Positions 49,176-57,975 of a stretch of DNA of 64,000 bases are shown in pieces (position 1 is the stretch's first letter; the number at the start of each line of letters is the position of its first letter). The translations under genes were made by a program, and so were the position numbers. Location of the stretch: NCBI GenBank assembly GCA_015488755.1, contig WFNB01000014.1:1-64000 (forward strand), written 5' to 3'. The stretch is from Gammaproteobacteria bacterium (GTDB lineage: Bacteria > Pseudomonadota > Gammaproteobacteria > GRL18). Below the pieces are notes generated by a model. That model made no database searches. It was not told where the DNA came from and saw nothing but the letters and a program-made list of their open reading frames with translations.

Positions 49176-52100
49176 TGTATTTATGCCGTGTAAGAGTTGG
49201 TAAGGGTTTATTGCTTATAGGTATCATTGCTTCTAGCGCTGCCTCTATCTTTCTCTGTGATTTCTTTGATCCAAAGTCATTAGCAATAAACCATTTATAA
49301 TTTTCTTCTTCTATAGAGGCTTTTTCTACTTGAGGATAGTGTACTGGGCATTGAATATTTTTAGGATCACCCAATCGTGTAATTGCTTGTTCGATATCAC
49401 TGTCCATTTTTTGAGAAAAACGATTACGATAGTCTTTGAAATCTAAGTTATTATGGTAGCGTTCTGCACTTATTGTATCTTCACTATAGCGTTTTTTACG
49501 ATTAATAGTTTTTATTTCCTGAATCTCTATTTTAACCGATCCTAAACCAATCGGTTTGCCCATTCCCAATTTATGGCAAAATTCATTATTTGGTTGTACG
49601 GCATAACAGAGTAAGCCCAATTCCCAAGCACTTAAATTAGTAAAATCAATATCAAATTGAAATACTGTACCAGTTTTAATTGGTTTTATTTTTACTTTGA
49701 GCTCGCTATGTTCATCGGGCTTAACACTTTGCCAAGGAAATTCTGCACTATCATTATTCCCAATTCCCTCGGTGTTACTAAGCTTTTGTACCTCTATGCC
49801 ATCCTTTTTGCGTAATGCATGAAGGTATGTTTTCCTACCCTGAGGTTCATGTAAAAGTTTATTTAATTTATCTTTAGAGATATAAGGATTGTTTTGTATC
49901 TGCTTAGGCTTAAAATATAATGCAGGTGAGGGTAATTTCGGTGCGGAAAGTGCTTTTAAGGTTATGTATTTTGACTCTTGAATATTTTTTATTGACGATT
50001 CTTTGAGTTGTCCGGCATTAATACATACTTTTCCTGCAAAGGATAGTAAGTGTGGATGTTCTTTTTTATTTTCTTCTTCATCTTGTTCTACAAAACCAAA
50101 CAATAGCTCTGCTGGCGAAAGTGAATGTCGTTGTGAATTAAACGGCCTTAATTCTTCAGGGAAAAAAGCATGGACATTATCAGCAACTTTGCCTCGCCAA
50201 ATGGCAGAAAAAGCAATTTCATCAACTTTATTTTCCTTTTTTGAAAAATAAACCAAATCATAATTTTGCAATACTAATTGACAGTAGTCATCTTCTCGTT
50301 TTCTCTGGGTTCCTTTTAAGTGAAAAGGCTGCCATTGATTTGACTTACAAGTAATATCTTTTTTTAAGTCTTTATTATTTTTTTGTGCTTTAGAGCATTG
50401 ATTAGCAATGAGTTGAAAATTGGACACCGCTTGTTCAGAAACCCTAATTGAGTTGTTCTCCTGCACAAATCTTTTATAATCAAATGTATTGCTCTTAGTA
50501 TCAATATATTTTTTTTCTATTTTAATAAACAATTCATGTTTTTTATTCTCTAATTTATCTTCTCTCCCTTCTTTACCTAATATTCTTAGAATACCGCAAT
50601 GCATGCCCTCTTGGTATTGCTCTTTTGGTACCTCATTAACATCAGAACCTAAATAATAAACATGGTTATGGTTCGGAGACCATGAGTGTTTGTTTGATAA
50701 AAAATCCTTCATTGTATGACTGTTATAAGCATAAGCATTTTTTAATTTAATGATCTTATCAGTCATGGTAATTAGTTGCCAAGTCCCCTCTTTATTTTCA
50801 TAGATCATACCCAAGTTTTTCAGTGGTGCTTCTACTTTTTTTCGAAAAGTCATTAAAGCATTATCCAATACTCTCAATGCTGAGTTACTGGCTGCTTCTG
50901 CTAGTGATGCAATCATTCCTCTCAATGAGCTTGCTGGAATGGCAAGTTCATTATTAAGCTGATAGGCTTCTTTTATTATGGCTCCATTCTCACTCTGTTT
51001 TTTAGTTTGGCTATCATTAACACCTATAAAAAAAGGAGTTTCAGCAGTCAGTTGGCATATTATTTTGCCATGATAAATATCATTGCCTTGTTTATCTTTA
51101 TCTCGATAAAATGCATGCGAATGATGTGTGCTTTTAGTGGCAAGTTTTTCTCTTTTTAGCCATTTGTCTGTATCAGCTGGTTTAACGGGAATAAAGTGAT
51201 AGGGATTATGAAATTTATTATTTGGATGATTATTTATGTTCTCTTTTTGTGGTGATTGTTTTGCTGTTTTTTGATGGGAAGTAACCTTATCAAAAGTAAC
51301 ATTATCACAATGGTACTGCTTACAATGGTACTGCTTACAATGTTGCCTAAAATTATCAATATCTAATGCTGAAATATCAGCTTCATTATTGATTAATACA
51401 CGGTCAATTTTTCCATATCCTTTATTTTTACCAAAACCAAAATGAATATCTCCTTCTTTTAAATCTCTAAAGATCAATCCTAAAAAGCCTTTCCTCCAGC
51501 TAAGTTCATCTTTCTCCTTATCTTTATTTCTAAGCATCAGTTTAAGGTGACCGGTAAGTTTTGGCCGTTGAGTATGTTGGGCACTAAACAAGGCTCCTTC
51601 CATACCTCCTCCATGAAAGCGATCGATTGCTATAAACTGTTGCTCTACTTTATCTTCTGTTTTATCTTTTGTGAAATCCGTAAAATTACTTATATCAAGT
51701 GTGGTTTTCCAACCTGTGCTACCAAAAAACTCACAAATTAAACACGGAGTGGATTGAGTTTTACACGGTGTTTGGCTATCACAACAATTTACCCCCATCG
51801 TCCTAAGAATGCGTTCGGCCTGAGACCGAAGTGCCCCACGAAATGATTTGGCAGGTAATATGCTTTTACCATCCTCATTGGTTAAAATAAGATAATCGGC
51901 GGTATTTTTATCTTTATCTTTTTCTTGCTTCGCTGGGTCATTGACCATAAAGGGTCCTGCAAATTGCAGTGTTATGTCATATTGTGGTGCTTGCTCCAAA
52001 GATATAAACTCAGGGGACTGCTTTAGGAGTTCTTCTATCTTAGAGTGTTCAAGTTTCTGTAAATATTGTGTACTTGGCACTGAATCGCACTCTTTATTTA

Positions 52101-52791
52101 GCCATTTAATAATATTATCTTGATCCAGAGATTTTACCTCTAACGTGTCTATTGTGATCTTTCCTTTATCATTGGCCGTATCTGCTCCTAAAATAAGTGG
52201 TTGTGTGTTTTCCCTAAATAATTTCAATGTTTTAATAATCAAGGCCGCATCTTGATCCTTCATATCGCCGCTAATGCGTAATTTAAAACAACTGCTTGGC
52301 GCCACACACTCTTGGTAATGTAAACTGCCATCTAAAGCGGTGCGAGTATGTCGATTAATTGCCGTTGATGCTTCGATATAAGTTTGCCTTTTGTTATCCC
52401 AATTAGGATAGGGTTTATCATGCATCATCATATCCTGTTCAAATAAAGCATCATGAAATTCAGCAACACCCCCTCTACCCTGCTCTGATTGACTTATATA
52501 TGCTTGACCAAATACATTGTTAATTATTTTTGTATCTTGTAGATGTTGACTCAAATAGGCTCTAAGTATTCCTTTTAAGGTGGAACCAGGGATAATAGGC
52601 AGACCATCAAGACCTTTAATGCAAGGATTAACCTCTACCTCGTTCTGATTTAATTTTGTAGTTGAGATATCACCACTGCCAATATGTAGTGCTGTTGTTG
52701 TTCTTAATATTGCTGTAATTTCCCAACGTTTAAGCTGTGTAAATGACCATGACTTTAATTTTGATGAAAGTTCTTCTGTTTGATTTGTCAT
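49150..52791 (-). CDS. Type III CRISPR effector with three fused RAMP (Cas7) modules
   Basis: The 1213-residue protein appears to be three RAMP units in one chain. Module 1 (about 20-225) has TTALHIGSGD, IIPGSTLKGILRAYL and GGVAEFHDALF. Module 2 (about 270-480) has ILPAKSFRGALRSQAE, a Cys cluster ending CLICEFFGSTGW, and the Gly-rich FGFGKNKGYGKI. Module 3 (about 545-1100) starts FHNPYHFIPV, has AIPASSLRGMIASLAE and ends HKLGMGKPIGLGSVKI, like the TIGR03986 RAMP family. It would form most of the crRNA-binding backbone. Module 2 keeps an Asp (NTADYLIL) where Cas7 cleaves target RNA; module 1 has no Asp there. The start lies two bases after the previous stop. Confidence 0.88.
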   Translation of the reverse strand: MTNQTEELSSKLKSWSFTQLKRWEITAILRTTTALHIGSGDISTTKLNQNEVEVNPCIKGLDGLPIIPGSTLKGILRAYLSQHLQDTKIINNVFGQAYISQSEQGRGGVAEFHDALFEQDMMMHDKPYPNWDNKRQTYIEASTAINRHTRTALDGSLHYQECVAPSSCFKLRISGDMKDQDAALIIKTLKLFRENTQPLILGADTANDKGKITIDTLEVKSLDQDNIIKWLNKECDSVPSTQYLQKLEHSKIEELLKQSPEFISLEQAPQYDITLQFAGPFMVNDPAKQEKDKDKNTADYLILTNEDGKSILPAKSFRGALRSQAERILRTMGVNCCDSQTPCKTQSTPCLICEFFGSTGWKTTLDISNFTDFTKDKTEDKVEQQFIAIDRFHGGGMEGALFSAQHTQRPKLTGHLKLMLRNKDKEKDELSWRKGFLGLIFRDLKEGDIHFGFGKNKGYGKIDRVLINNEADISALDIDNFRQHCKQYHCKQYHCDNVTFDKVTSHQKTAKQSPQKENINNHPNNKFHNPYHFIPVKPADTDKWLKREKLATKSTHHSHAFYRDKDKQGNDIYHGKIICQLTAETPFFIGVNDSQTKKQSENGAIIKEAYQLNNELAIPASSLRGMIASLAEAASNSALRVLDNALMTFRKKVEAPLKNLGMIYENKEGTWQLITMTDKIIKLKNAYAYNSHTMKDFLSNKHSWSPNHNHVYYLGSDVNEVPKEQYQEGMHCGILRILGKEGREDKLENKKHELFIKIEKKYIDTKSNTFDYKRFVQENNSIRVSEQAVSNFQLIANQCSKAQKNNKDLKKDITCKSNQWQPFHLKGTQRKREDDYCQLVLQNYDLVYFSKKENKVDEIAFSAIWRGKVADNVHAFFPEELRPFNSQRHSLSPAELLFGFVEQDEEENKKEHPHLLSFAGKVCINAGQLKESSIKNIQESKYITLKALSAPKLPSPALYFKPKQIQNNPYISKDKLNKLLHEPQGRKTYLHALRKKDGIEVQKLSNTEGIGNNDSAEFPWQSVKPDEHSELKVKIKPIKTGTVFQFDIDFTNLSAWELGLLCYAVQPNNEFCHKLGMGKPIGLGSVKIEIQEIKTINRKKRYSEDTISAERYHNNLDFKDYRNRFSQKMDSDIEQAITRLGDPKNIQCPVHYPQVEKASIEEENYKWFIANDFGSKKSQRKIEAALEAMIPISNKPLPTLTRHKYIEKPKSKR
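51307..51342 (-). repeat. In-frame 15-base tandem repeat in a RAMP linker
   Basis: ACAATGGTACTGCTT occurs twice in a row (51307-51321, 51322-51336) followed by ACAATG. On the coding strand it adds repeated CKQYH units (CKQYHCKQYHC) in the linker between RAMP modules 2 and 3. It is likely recent slippage. Confidence 0.85.
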
Positions 52792-52793
52792 AC

Positions 52794-54689
52794 TTAATTT
52801 TCCTCAGCAATCGTTATAAGGTCAATTTCTGAACTATTATCATTCAATATTGTTACTTGCTCAGGCATTTTAAGATTAACTGCAATTTCACCATAGCCGT
52901 TTTGTGGTATAAAAGGGCAAGTTTTCCATTGTTCTGACTCTATTTTACTTATTGAATAATAGCTACAGGTACTATTTGCTAATGGTAAGCCATTATTGAG
53001 CCATTGTATTATTTTTTCTTGAGCATCTTCTTGTACATCATCGTTATTTGCTTTTAAGACAAAGACACTTCCCGCTTCGCTTAAAAGCCAAGGCTTATAG
53101 TCTTTACATTGAAATATGCATTTTTGATAGTCACCGCCTGAGAGTTTTTGTCGGGCAAAAAACCGAACCAGTTCTAAAGAATTTTCACTTATTTCACGCC
53201 ATGCCTTTTGATACATTGACCATAATTGATCATGCCCACTACTCTCATTTAACGCTTCTGGTGAACCCAGTAAACTGTCAGTTTGCAGCGTAAGCACCCA
53301 AAATTTATTATCAGGCATTTGAGTATTGGATAATATACTTGCTGGTATGTTTTCTATGGCATGAAAACTGATTCCTACGGGTGTTTTTGTCTTACCTAAG
53401 CCCATAAAGCCTTCACTTAATAAGTCTTCAAACTGAGAGAAAACATTTTTTCTTAGTGATTTTTCAATACGAGATAAATCCAGTTGTGCTTGCCAAACCT
53501 GTTCATTAGGAATAATTTGCTCATAGGAAAATAATTTATTTTCTTCTGAGCGTTTAGCTGTTCGATCAATACCGGTTCGTACTCGTAACTCTGAATCCAG
53601 AGAGGTCCAGCCCCAATCTTTTAAACGTAAATAAGGCCACGGGTACTGTGTAAGTGTTTCTTTGGTGTTTTTCCAGTCCAAAGAAAAGTCAGGTGCTTGT
53701 TTGGCAATTAAACATGGTTTGCTTAATAAGCAAATATCGTATAACTGATTAGAGCCTATAGAACATAAGCTTAGTGGTGCAACAACAGGACGCTGATTGG
53801 TTGTCGATGATTCGACAGGAAAAGCATGAGAAATACGCAATAAGCTAAAATTCTCTACTAATGCCTGACGTTTTGAATCATTATCAACATAGGATAAATG
53901 TAAGTCTAATAAGTGACTCCATGTACTGGCAATACTCCCTAAAATAGCTCCACCAGAAATAATAGCATCGGATTCAAACAAATTATTTGATTTAGGTTTT
54001 CCTGCCAAGCAAAATGAGTATAGAGGTTTCAGGGTCAGGGCAATTTTTTCTTCATTATTATAGCTAAAGTCCTCTATTACTTGGTTGTTATTTTGTTTTG
54101 TTTGTATCTCATTATTAAATTTAACACCCACTACTTGGCCAAAACCGATACTTTTCATACTTCCTATTTGAGTTAACCAATTAAAGGCTGTTTTTAGATG
54201 TTTTATTATATTATCTTGCTTACTTTCTGGTGCAAAAAAATGTAAGTGCCCATAAAAGGTATACTCTTTACCACTAATAAAGGGACTTTCAATCATAACA
54301 ATATGCTGATCTTTTGCTGTTCCTGTTGCTTGTTCAATGGTAATTCGGTCTCTTATTTCACCATTTTTTAATTCCTTAATACCCTTTAGATCTAATATAA
54401 AATCTGAACAATATATTTGTTTTCTCTGTGGAGAATAATCCGTACTTTTTTTACCAAACCATGTATTAACCTCTGGTTTAAACCATTGGCATTTATCTGC
54501 AACGATGTCATCAAGTTCTTCTAATGCTTGACGTAATTTCCCTGTAATTAGAGTCCCAGCTAAATAAGGTGTTTTTTCATTATTAATGGCAACAACCCTA
54601 TCCAAACCCAATTCACCCGGAGAGCTTGATTGTGTGAGCAAAGGCCCCGTAAGTGTTAAATGAACATCCATAATAATCTGTTTTATCAT
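52794..54689 (-). CDS. csx10: Csx10-like RAMP protein with two RAMP modules
   Basis: The 631-residue protein looks like a Cas7-like unit joined to a Cas5/Csx10-like unit. Module 1 (about 5-210) has VHLTLTGPLLTQSSSPGELG, LDRVV with a Cas7-type aspartate, PYLAGTLITGKLRQALEEL and GSMKSIGFGQVVGV. Module 2 (about 225-600) has SDAIISGGAILGSIASTW, the Csx10-like RTGIDRTAKRSEENKLFSYE and a C-terminal GYGEIAV. The ATG overlaps the cas10 stop as ATGA, with GGAGAG six bases upstream, so the longer open frame to 54743 was rejected. It probably caps the crRNA 5' handle. Confidence 0.82.
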   Translation of the reverse strand: MIKQIIMDVHLTLTGPLLTQSSSPGELGLDRVVAINNEKTPYLAGTLITGKLRQALEELDDIVADKCQWFKPEVNTWFGKKSTDYSPQRKQIYCSDFILDLKGIKELKNGEIRDRITIEQATGTAKDQHIVMIESPFISGKEYTFYGHLHFFAPESKQDNIIKHLKTAFNWLTQIGSMKSIGFGQVVGVKFNNEIQTKQNNNQVIEDFSYNNEEKIALTLKPLYSFCLAGKPKSNNLFESDAIISGGAILGSIASTWSHLLDLHLSYVDNDSKRQALVENFSLLRISHAFPVESSTTNQRPVVAPLSLCSIGSNQLYDICLLSKPCLIAKQAPDFSLDWKNTKETLTQYPWPYLRLKDWGWTSLDSELRVRTGIDRTAKRSEENKLFSYEQIIPNEQVWQAQLDLSRIEKSLRKNVFSQFEDLLSEGFMGLGKTKTPVGISFHAIENIPASILSNTQMPDNKFWVLTLQTDSLLGSPEALNESSGHDQLWSMYQKAWREISENSLELVRFFARQKLSGGDYQKCIFQCKDYKPWLLSEAGSVFVLKANNDDVQEDAQEKIIQWLNNGLPLANSTCSYYSISKIESEQWKTCPFIPQNGYGEIAVNLKMPEQVTILNDNSSEIDLITIAEEN

Positions 54690-56299
54690 GTCTTCTCTCC
54701 ATCTAAGGCAACATAATCCCACAATTCCATTAGATGCAACCAATAGATTTTGCTTTTAAAAGTAGTGTTTAAAGCAGTGAGCTGATCTTTATAGCACGTT
54801 TGTTGTTCCTCTGAGAAAGTATACTTACTTAGATGCTTGCCTATTAATTTATCATATAATTCTTCTGCTTTTTCTGAATTGTCATTTCTATAATGATTAA
54901 CTATTTGATATATTTTTCGCTTAGGAAAATCATAATCTTTAAGCGCCTTAATACATTTTTCAATTTTATTCATATCTTCAGCCTTAATAAGCAATTCTGA
55001 CGTATCAGAAGCCAACCCCTGAATACGTGCCTCTTGTTCAGAACTCAGTTTATTCCCAGCATGATCAAATGATTCTAATACCTGATAAGCAATATGATTA
55101 CTCGTTTTATCCCGCTTGGCAAAATCATCGGCTAACTTTCTAGCTAATTGATCAATACGGTGAATGGGGGCATTATGTTTACAAAAGATAAGAGCGGAAC
55201 CATGAAAAAGGGGTTTATTATTAAATGTTAATCCCTGTGATAATTGGTAAAATTGATCAAGCATCCACCACCCTTGCCATGCAGGAACAACCCAGATTAT
55301 TTCATCTCCCCCCCATAAGAGGGTTTCTAATTGAAGTTTTTTATTATTATCATCAATAAATATCCAATCTTCTTTGCCTTTTATCATAAAAAGGATTTCT
55401 TTAAGGGTATTATTTCTGAATTTTCTTGTTATTTGATCAAAATCTCTTTGATCTTTAGCCGTTTTAGAACTCCTTTGTTTTTTGCCAAATTCATTACCAT
55501 CAATATAAATAAAAGCAATTTTTCCATTTAAGTTTGTTTGCTTTGTTGAACAACTCAATGTTGATAAATCTTGAGTGAAATTCAAGTTAAAATCAGTAAT
55601 ACTATAATAAAAGTCTGATTTTTTCTTATTACCTCCGTATTCTTTACGTTGAAATACTGAATCTGAAATAGAAACATTTTTATTATTCATTTTAATTTTT
55701 TTTGTTGCAGGGCGTACTTTGTCTAGCACACATGGTGAAGCAGTCATCATATTTTTGGTAATCGCTATAGATGGAGTTTGAAGTTGCTGATAATGATTAA
55801 GAGTTTGTAATTTACTTCGATCTAAAACATATGATTTATCATGTGTACATTTGTAAATATCGACCATAATAGTTGCATGTTTATAGTTGGAATCTTTATT
55901 AAAAAAATCCATAACTTCCTGTTTTATAAGAATTGCATCTTTACAATCTATATTCTTAATATCATATAAGCCCCACGATGCACCATTAGTTATGGTATTG
56001 ATAGAATTCTTTACATTAAGGCGTTTTGCTTTATTTTTTTTTATTTTTACCTTAATATTTTTTCTTTTATTTTTTAGTGCCTTATCATTTATCTGTTTTT
56101 GTACTACCGATTCTAATTCTTTTTCAAGCCCCTTAATCTTAATATCTATCAGCTTTGATAAATAATTTTGTACCAAATTTTCAATTTCAGTAGTTGCATG
56201 TAATAATAACAAACTACCACCTCGTATAACCTGAAGATTATTGGTATCATAAATGAAATCACCTAAATTCACTCCTTCTATTCTTAGATAGTAATTCAT
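54686..56299 (-). CDS. cas10: Cas10 with GGDE palm, no HD domain
   Basis: This is the large subunit and probable cyclase of the type III complex. The 537-residue protein starts with a palm-like domain (MNYYLRIEGVNLGDFIYDT), has a Lys-rich linker (about 75-100), and a second palm with IAFIYIDGNEFGK (about 261-273) and LLWGGDEIIWVVP (GGDE at 330-333). No N-terminal HD nuclease is present, so DNA cleavage is not expected. The usual zinc-finger region seems reduced to SPCVLDKVRPATKK. The intact GGDE suggests nucleotide signalling on target binding. It starts as an ATGA overlap with the CorA-like gene. Confidence 0.88.
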   Translation of the reverse strand: MNYYLRIEGVNLGDFIYDTNNLQVIRGGSLLLLHATTEIENLVQNYLSKLIDIKIKGLEKELESVVQKQINDKALKNKRKNIKVKIKKNKAKRLNVKNSINTITNGASWGLYDIKNIDCKDAILIKQEVMDFFNKDSNYKHATIMVDIYKCTHDKSYVLDRSKLQTLNHYQQLQTPSIAITKNMMTASPCVLDKVRPATKKIKMNNKNVSISDSVFQRKEYGGNKKKSDFYYSITDFNLNFTQDLSTLSCSTKQTNLNGKIAFIYIDGNEFGKKQRSSKTAKDQRDFDQITRKFRNNTLKEILFMIKGKEDWIFIDDNNKKLQLETLLWGGDEIIWVVPAWQGWWMLDQFYQLSQGLTFNNKPLFHGSALIFCKHNAPIHRIDQLARKLADDFAKRDKTSNHIAYQVLESFDHAGNKLSSEQEARIQGLASDTSELLIKAEDMNKIEKCIKALKDYDFPKRKIYQIVNHYRNDNSEKAEELYDKLIGKHLSKYTFSEEQQTCYKDQLTALNTTFKSKIYWLHLMELWDYVALDGEKT

Positions 56300-57975
56300 T
56301 TTTTATTCCCTTTTATAGTAACGAATAAATAAAAAGCGACACTAAAAACAATAATAATTTCAAAAATAAAGCTACCAAACGAACCACAACCTATATCCAA
56401 ACAATTAATAAGAGGTAGTTCATTCATACCAAAAACTCCAGCAATTAAACTTCCTGTAGCAATAGGAATACCATATTTTGCCAGTTTATTTGCACTTTCA
56501 CTTAACTCATTTGCTAGGCTTGTTTCTAAAAATTCATGAGAACTATTAATTTCTTGCTGTATCTCAGTAAAAAAATTATCAACTTCAAAATATTTTCGAT
56601 TTATCTCTAACATTTCCATAGACTGCTGTTGATGAGAAATAATTGGAAATTGATATAAAACAGTAAATATAGAAAATTCTTTACGCAAATCATACAAACT
56701 TTTACGTTTATCATTATCAGGATCATTATTGCTAAAGATATCTGTTAACTCTTTACTAAAACGGAAAAGTGTCATACGGATATAAAAAAGGAGTAAGGTT
56801 GTATCAAAATAATAGGAACTCCAGAACTCAAAAAATTCCTTTTTTCCAATCATAGCTCCAGCATGATAACAATATCCATAGACACTCCCTTCTTCTTCCC
56901 AACGCGTATAAGTTCTTTCTTTAACCCAATTTTCTTCAAATGAAGTAATAGATTGATGTGTATACAAAGCAGATTGATAAGCATTTTCATTTACGTTGAA
57001 AGGTGGTTGATCAACATTAAGCAATTTCACCCAATGCCCAGATTTAGAAATATTTAGTTTTACATCTTTTTCTTGCAAACAATTACTACCATCTTCTAAC
57101 AGTGCAGCAGTCCATACATAAGTCCGATTATCTGCATAAATTTGCCAATTTTTTCCATCACATACCTTTCCTTTGTTATAACTGAGGTTGTATGAATTTT
57201 CAAACCAAGCTTCGGGTAACAACTGATAAAAAGACTTTCCTTCTCTAATCGGTATCTTTAAAAGTTTTATCCATCGCTCAAAATAAAGCCTAAATTTTTC
57301 ATTAATAATATCATCCTGAGTTCTAGAGTTTTCAGTATGAGGCTGTCTTTCATATTCAGTCGGTATACCACTAAACCTATCCTTAAAAATTTTAGCATGA
57401 TCATCATAGGGCATTCCAAAATAACGGAAAAATTCATTTAAAATTAATAAATCATCTAGTGTTGGTTTTTCTTCTTTATTAGCAAAGTAAATATCTACAA
57501 AGAGAAAACCTGTCTTTAATAATTCCACTTCATCCATTCTTTCATTAAGATAACTTAGTTGGGTATTATTATTTTTATTGCTTGCTTCAAATAACACTAT
57601 TCTAGGGGGTAACATACCAAGAGTGAATTCATTTTTTTTTAATTTAACCTTAACTTGTTCTTTTCCCCATTCTGTTTCCTCCCAAGCATCTGACATGTCT
57701 AGCCATAGTGCTCTATCATATAAAGTTGTTGCAGTTTCTTGAATAAAATATTTATGTCGCTTTATAAAGGATAAATTATCTTGAGAATTTATTTTATAAA
57801 ATAAACCATCCTTTCCCTTAGATGTATCATTTTTACTTATGCAATAAGCAAAGGGTAAAACAAAGCGACTAAATGTTGCACCATTAGTTTCAGCTTTATT
57901 TTTTGATGTTGAATAATAGCCATCTTTAGGTTTTCCTATAACCAATTCAAGATTTGTATCTGTTTTTTTAGTCAT
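56296..57975 (-). CDS. CorA-like membrane protein of a type III CRISPR locus
   Basis: The 559-residue protein has a long soluble N-terminal region (about 1-490). Its end resembles CorA divalent-cation channels: helix KYGIPIATGSLIAGVFGMN with the GMN selectivity motif at about 516-518, a short loop, and a second helix EIIIVFSVAFYLFVTI. It is embedded between cas6 and cas10 with ATGA overlaps on both sides. CorA-family proteins are known partners of some type III systems, where a Cas10 product (SAM-AMP in Bacteroides fragilis) activates them. The N-terminal part is larger than in transport CorA proteins. Confidence 0.82.
   Translation of the reverse strand: MTKKTDTNLELVIGKPKDGYYSTSKNKAETNGATFSRFVLPFAYCISKNDTSKGKDGLFYKINSQDNLSFIKRHKYFIQETATTLYDRALWLDMSDAWEETEWGKEQVKVKLKKNEFTLGMLPPRIVLFEASNKNNNTQLSYLNERMDEVELLKTGFLFVDIYFANKEEKPTLDDLLILNEFFRYFGMPYDDHAKIFKDRFSGIPTEYERQPHTENSRTQDDIINEKFRLYFERWIKLLKIPIREGKSFYQLLPEAWFENSYNLSYNKGKVCDGKNWQIYADNRTYVWTAALLEDGSNCLQEKDVKLNISKSGHWVKLLNVDQPPFNVNENAYQSALYTHQSITSFEENWVKERTYTRWEEEGSVYGYCYHAGAMIGKKEFFEFWSSYYFDTTLLLFYIRMTLFRFSKELTDIFSNNDPDNDKRKSLYDLRKEFSIFTVLYQFPIISHQQQSMEMLEINRKYFEVDNFFTEIQQEINSSHEFLETSLANELSESANKLAKYGIPIATGSLIAGVFGMNELPLINCLDIGCGSFGSFIFEIIIVFSVAFYLFVTIKGNKK

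Noticed and set aside
49150-52791. Idea that this is a type III-E gRAMP (Cas7-11)
   Set aside because: It has three RAMP modules rather than four Cas7 plus a Cas11-like insert, and separate Cas10, Cas6 and Csx10-like genes exist. Type III-E lacks Cas10 and has a TPR-CHAT partner, which is not seen.
56296-57975. Possible transposon- or transport-derived CorA unrelated to CRISPR
   Set aside because: ATGA overlaps with cas6 and cas10 on both sides make it an integral operon member.
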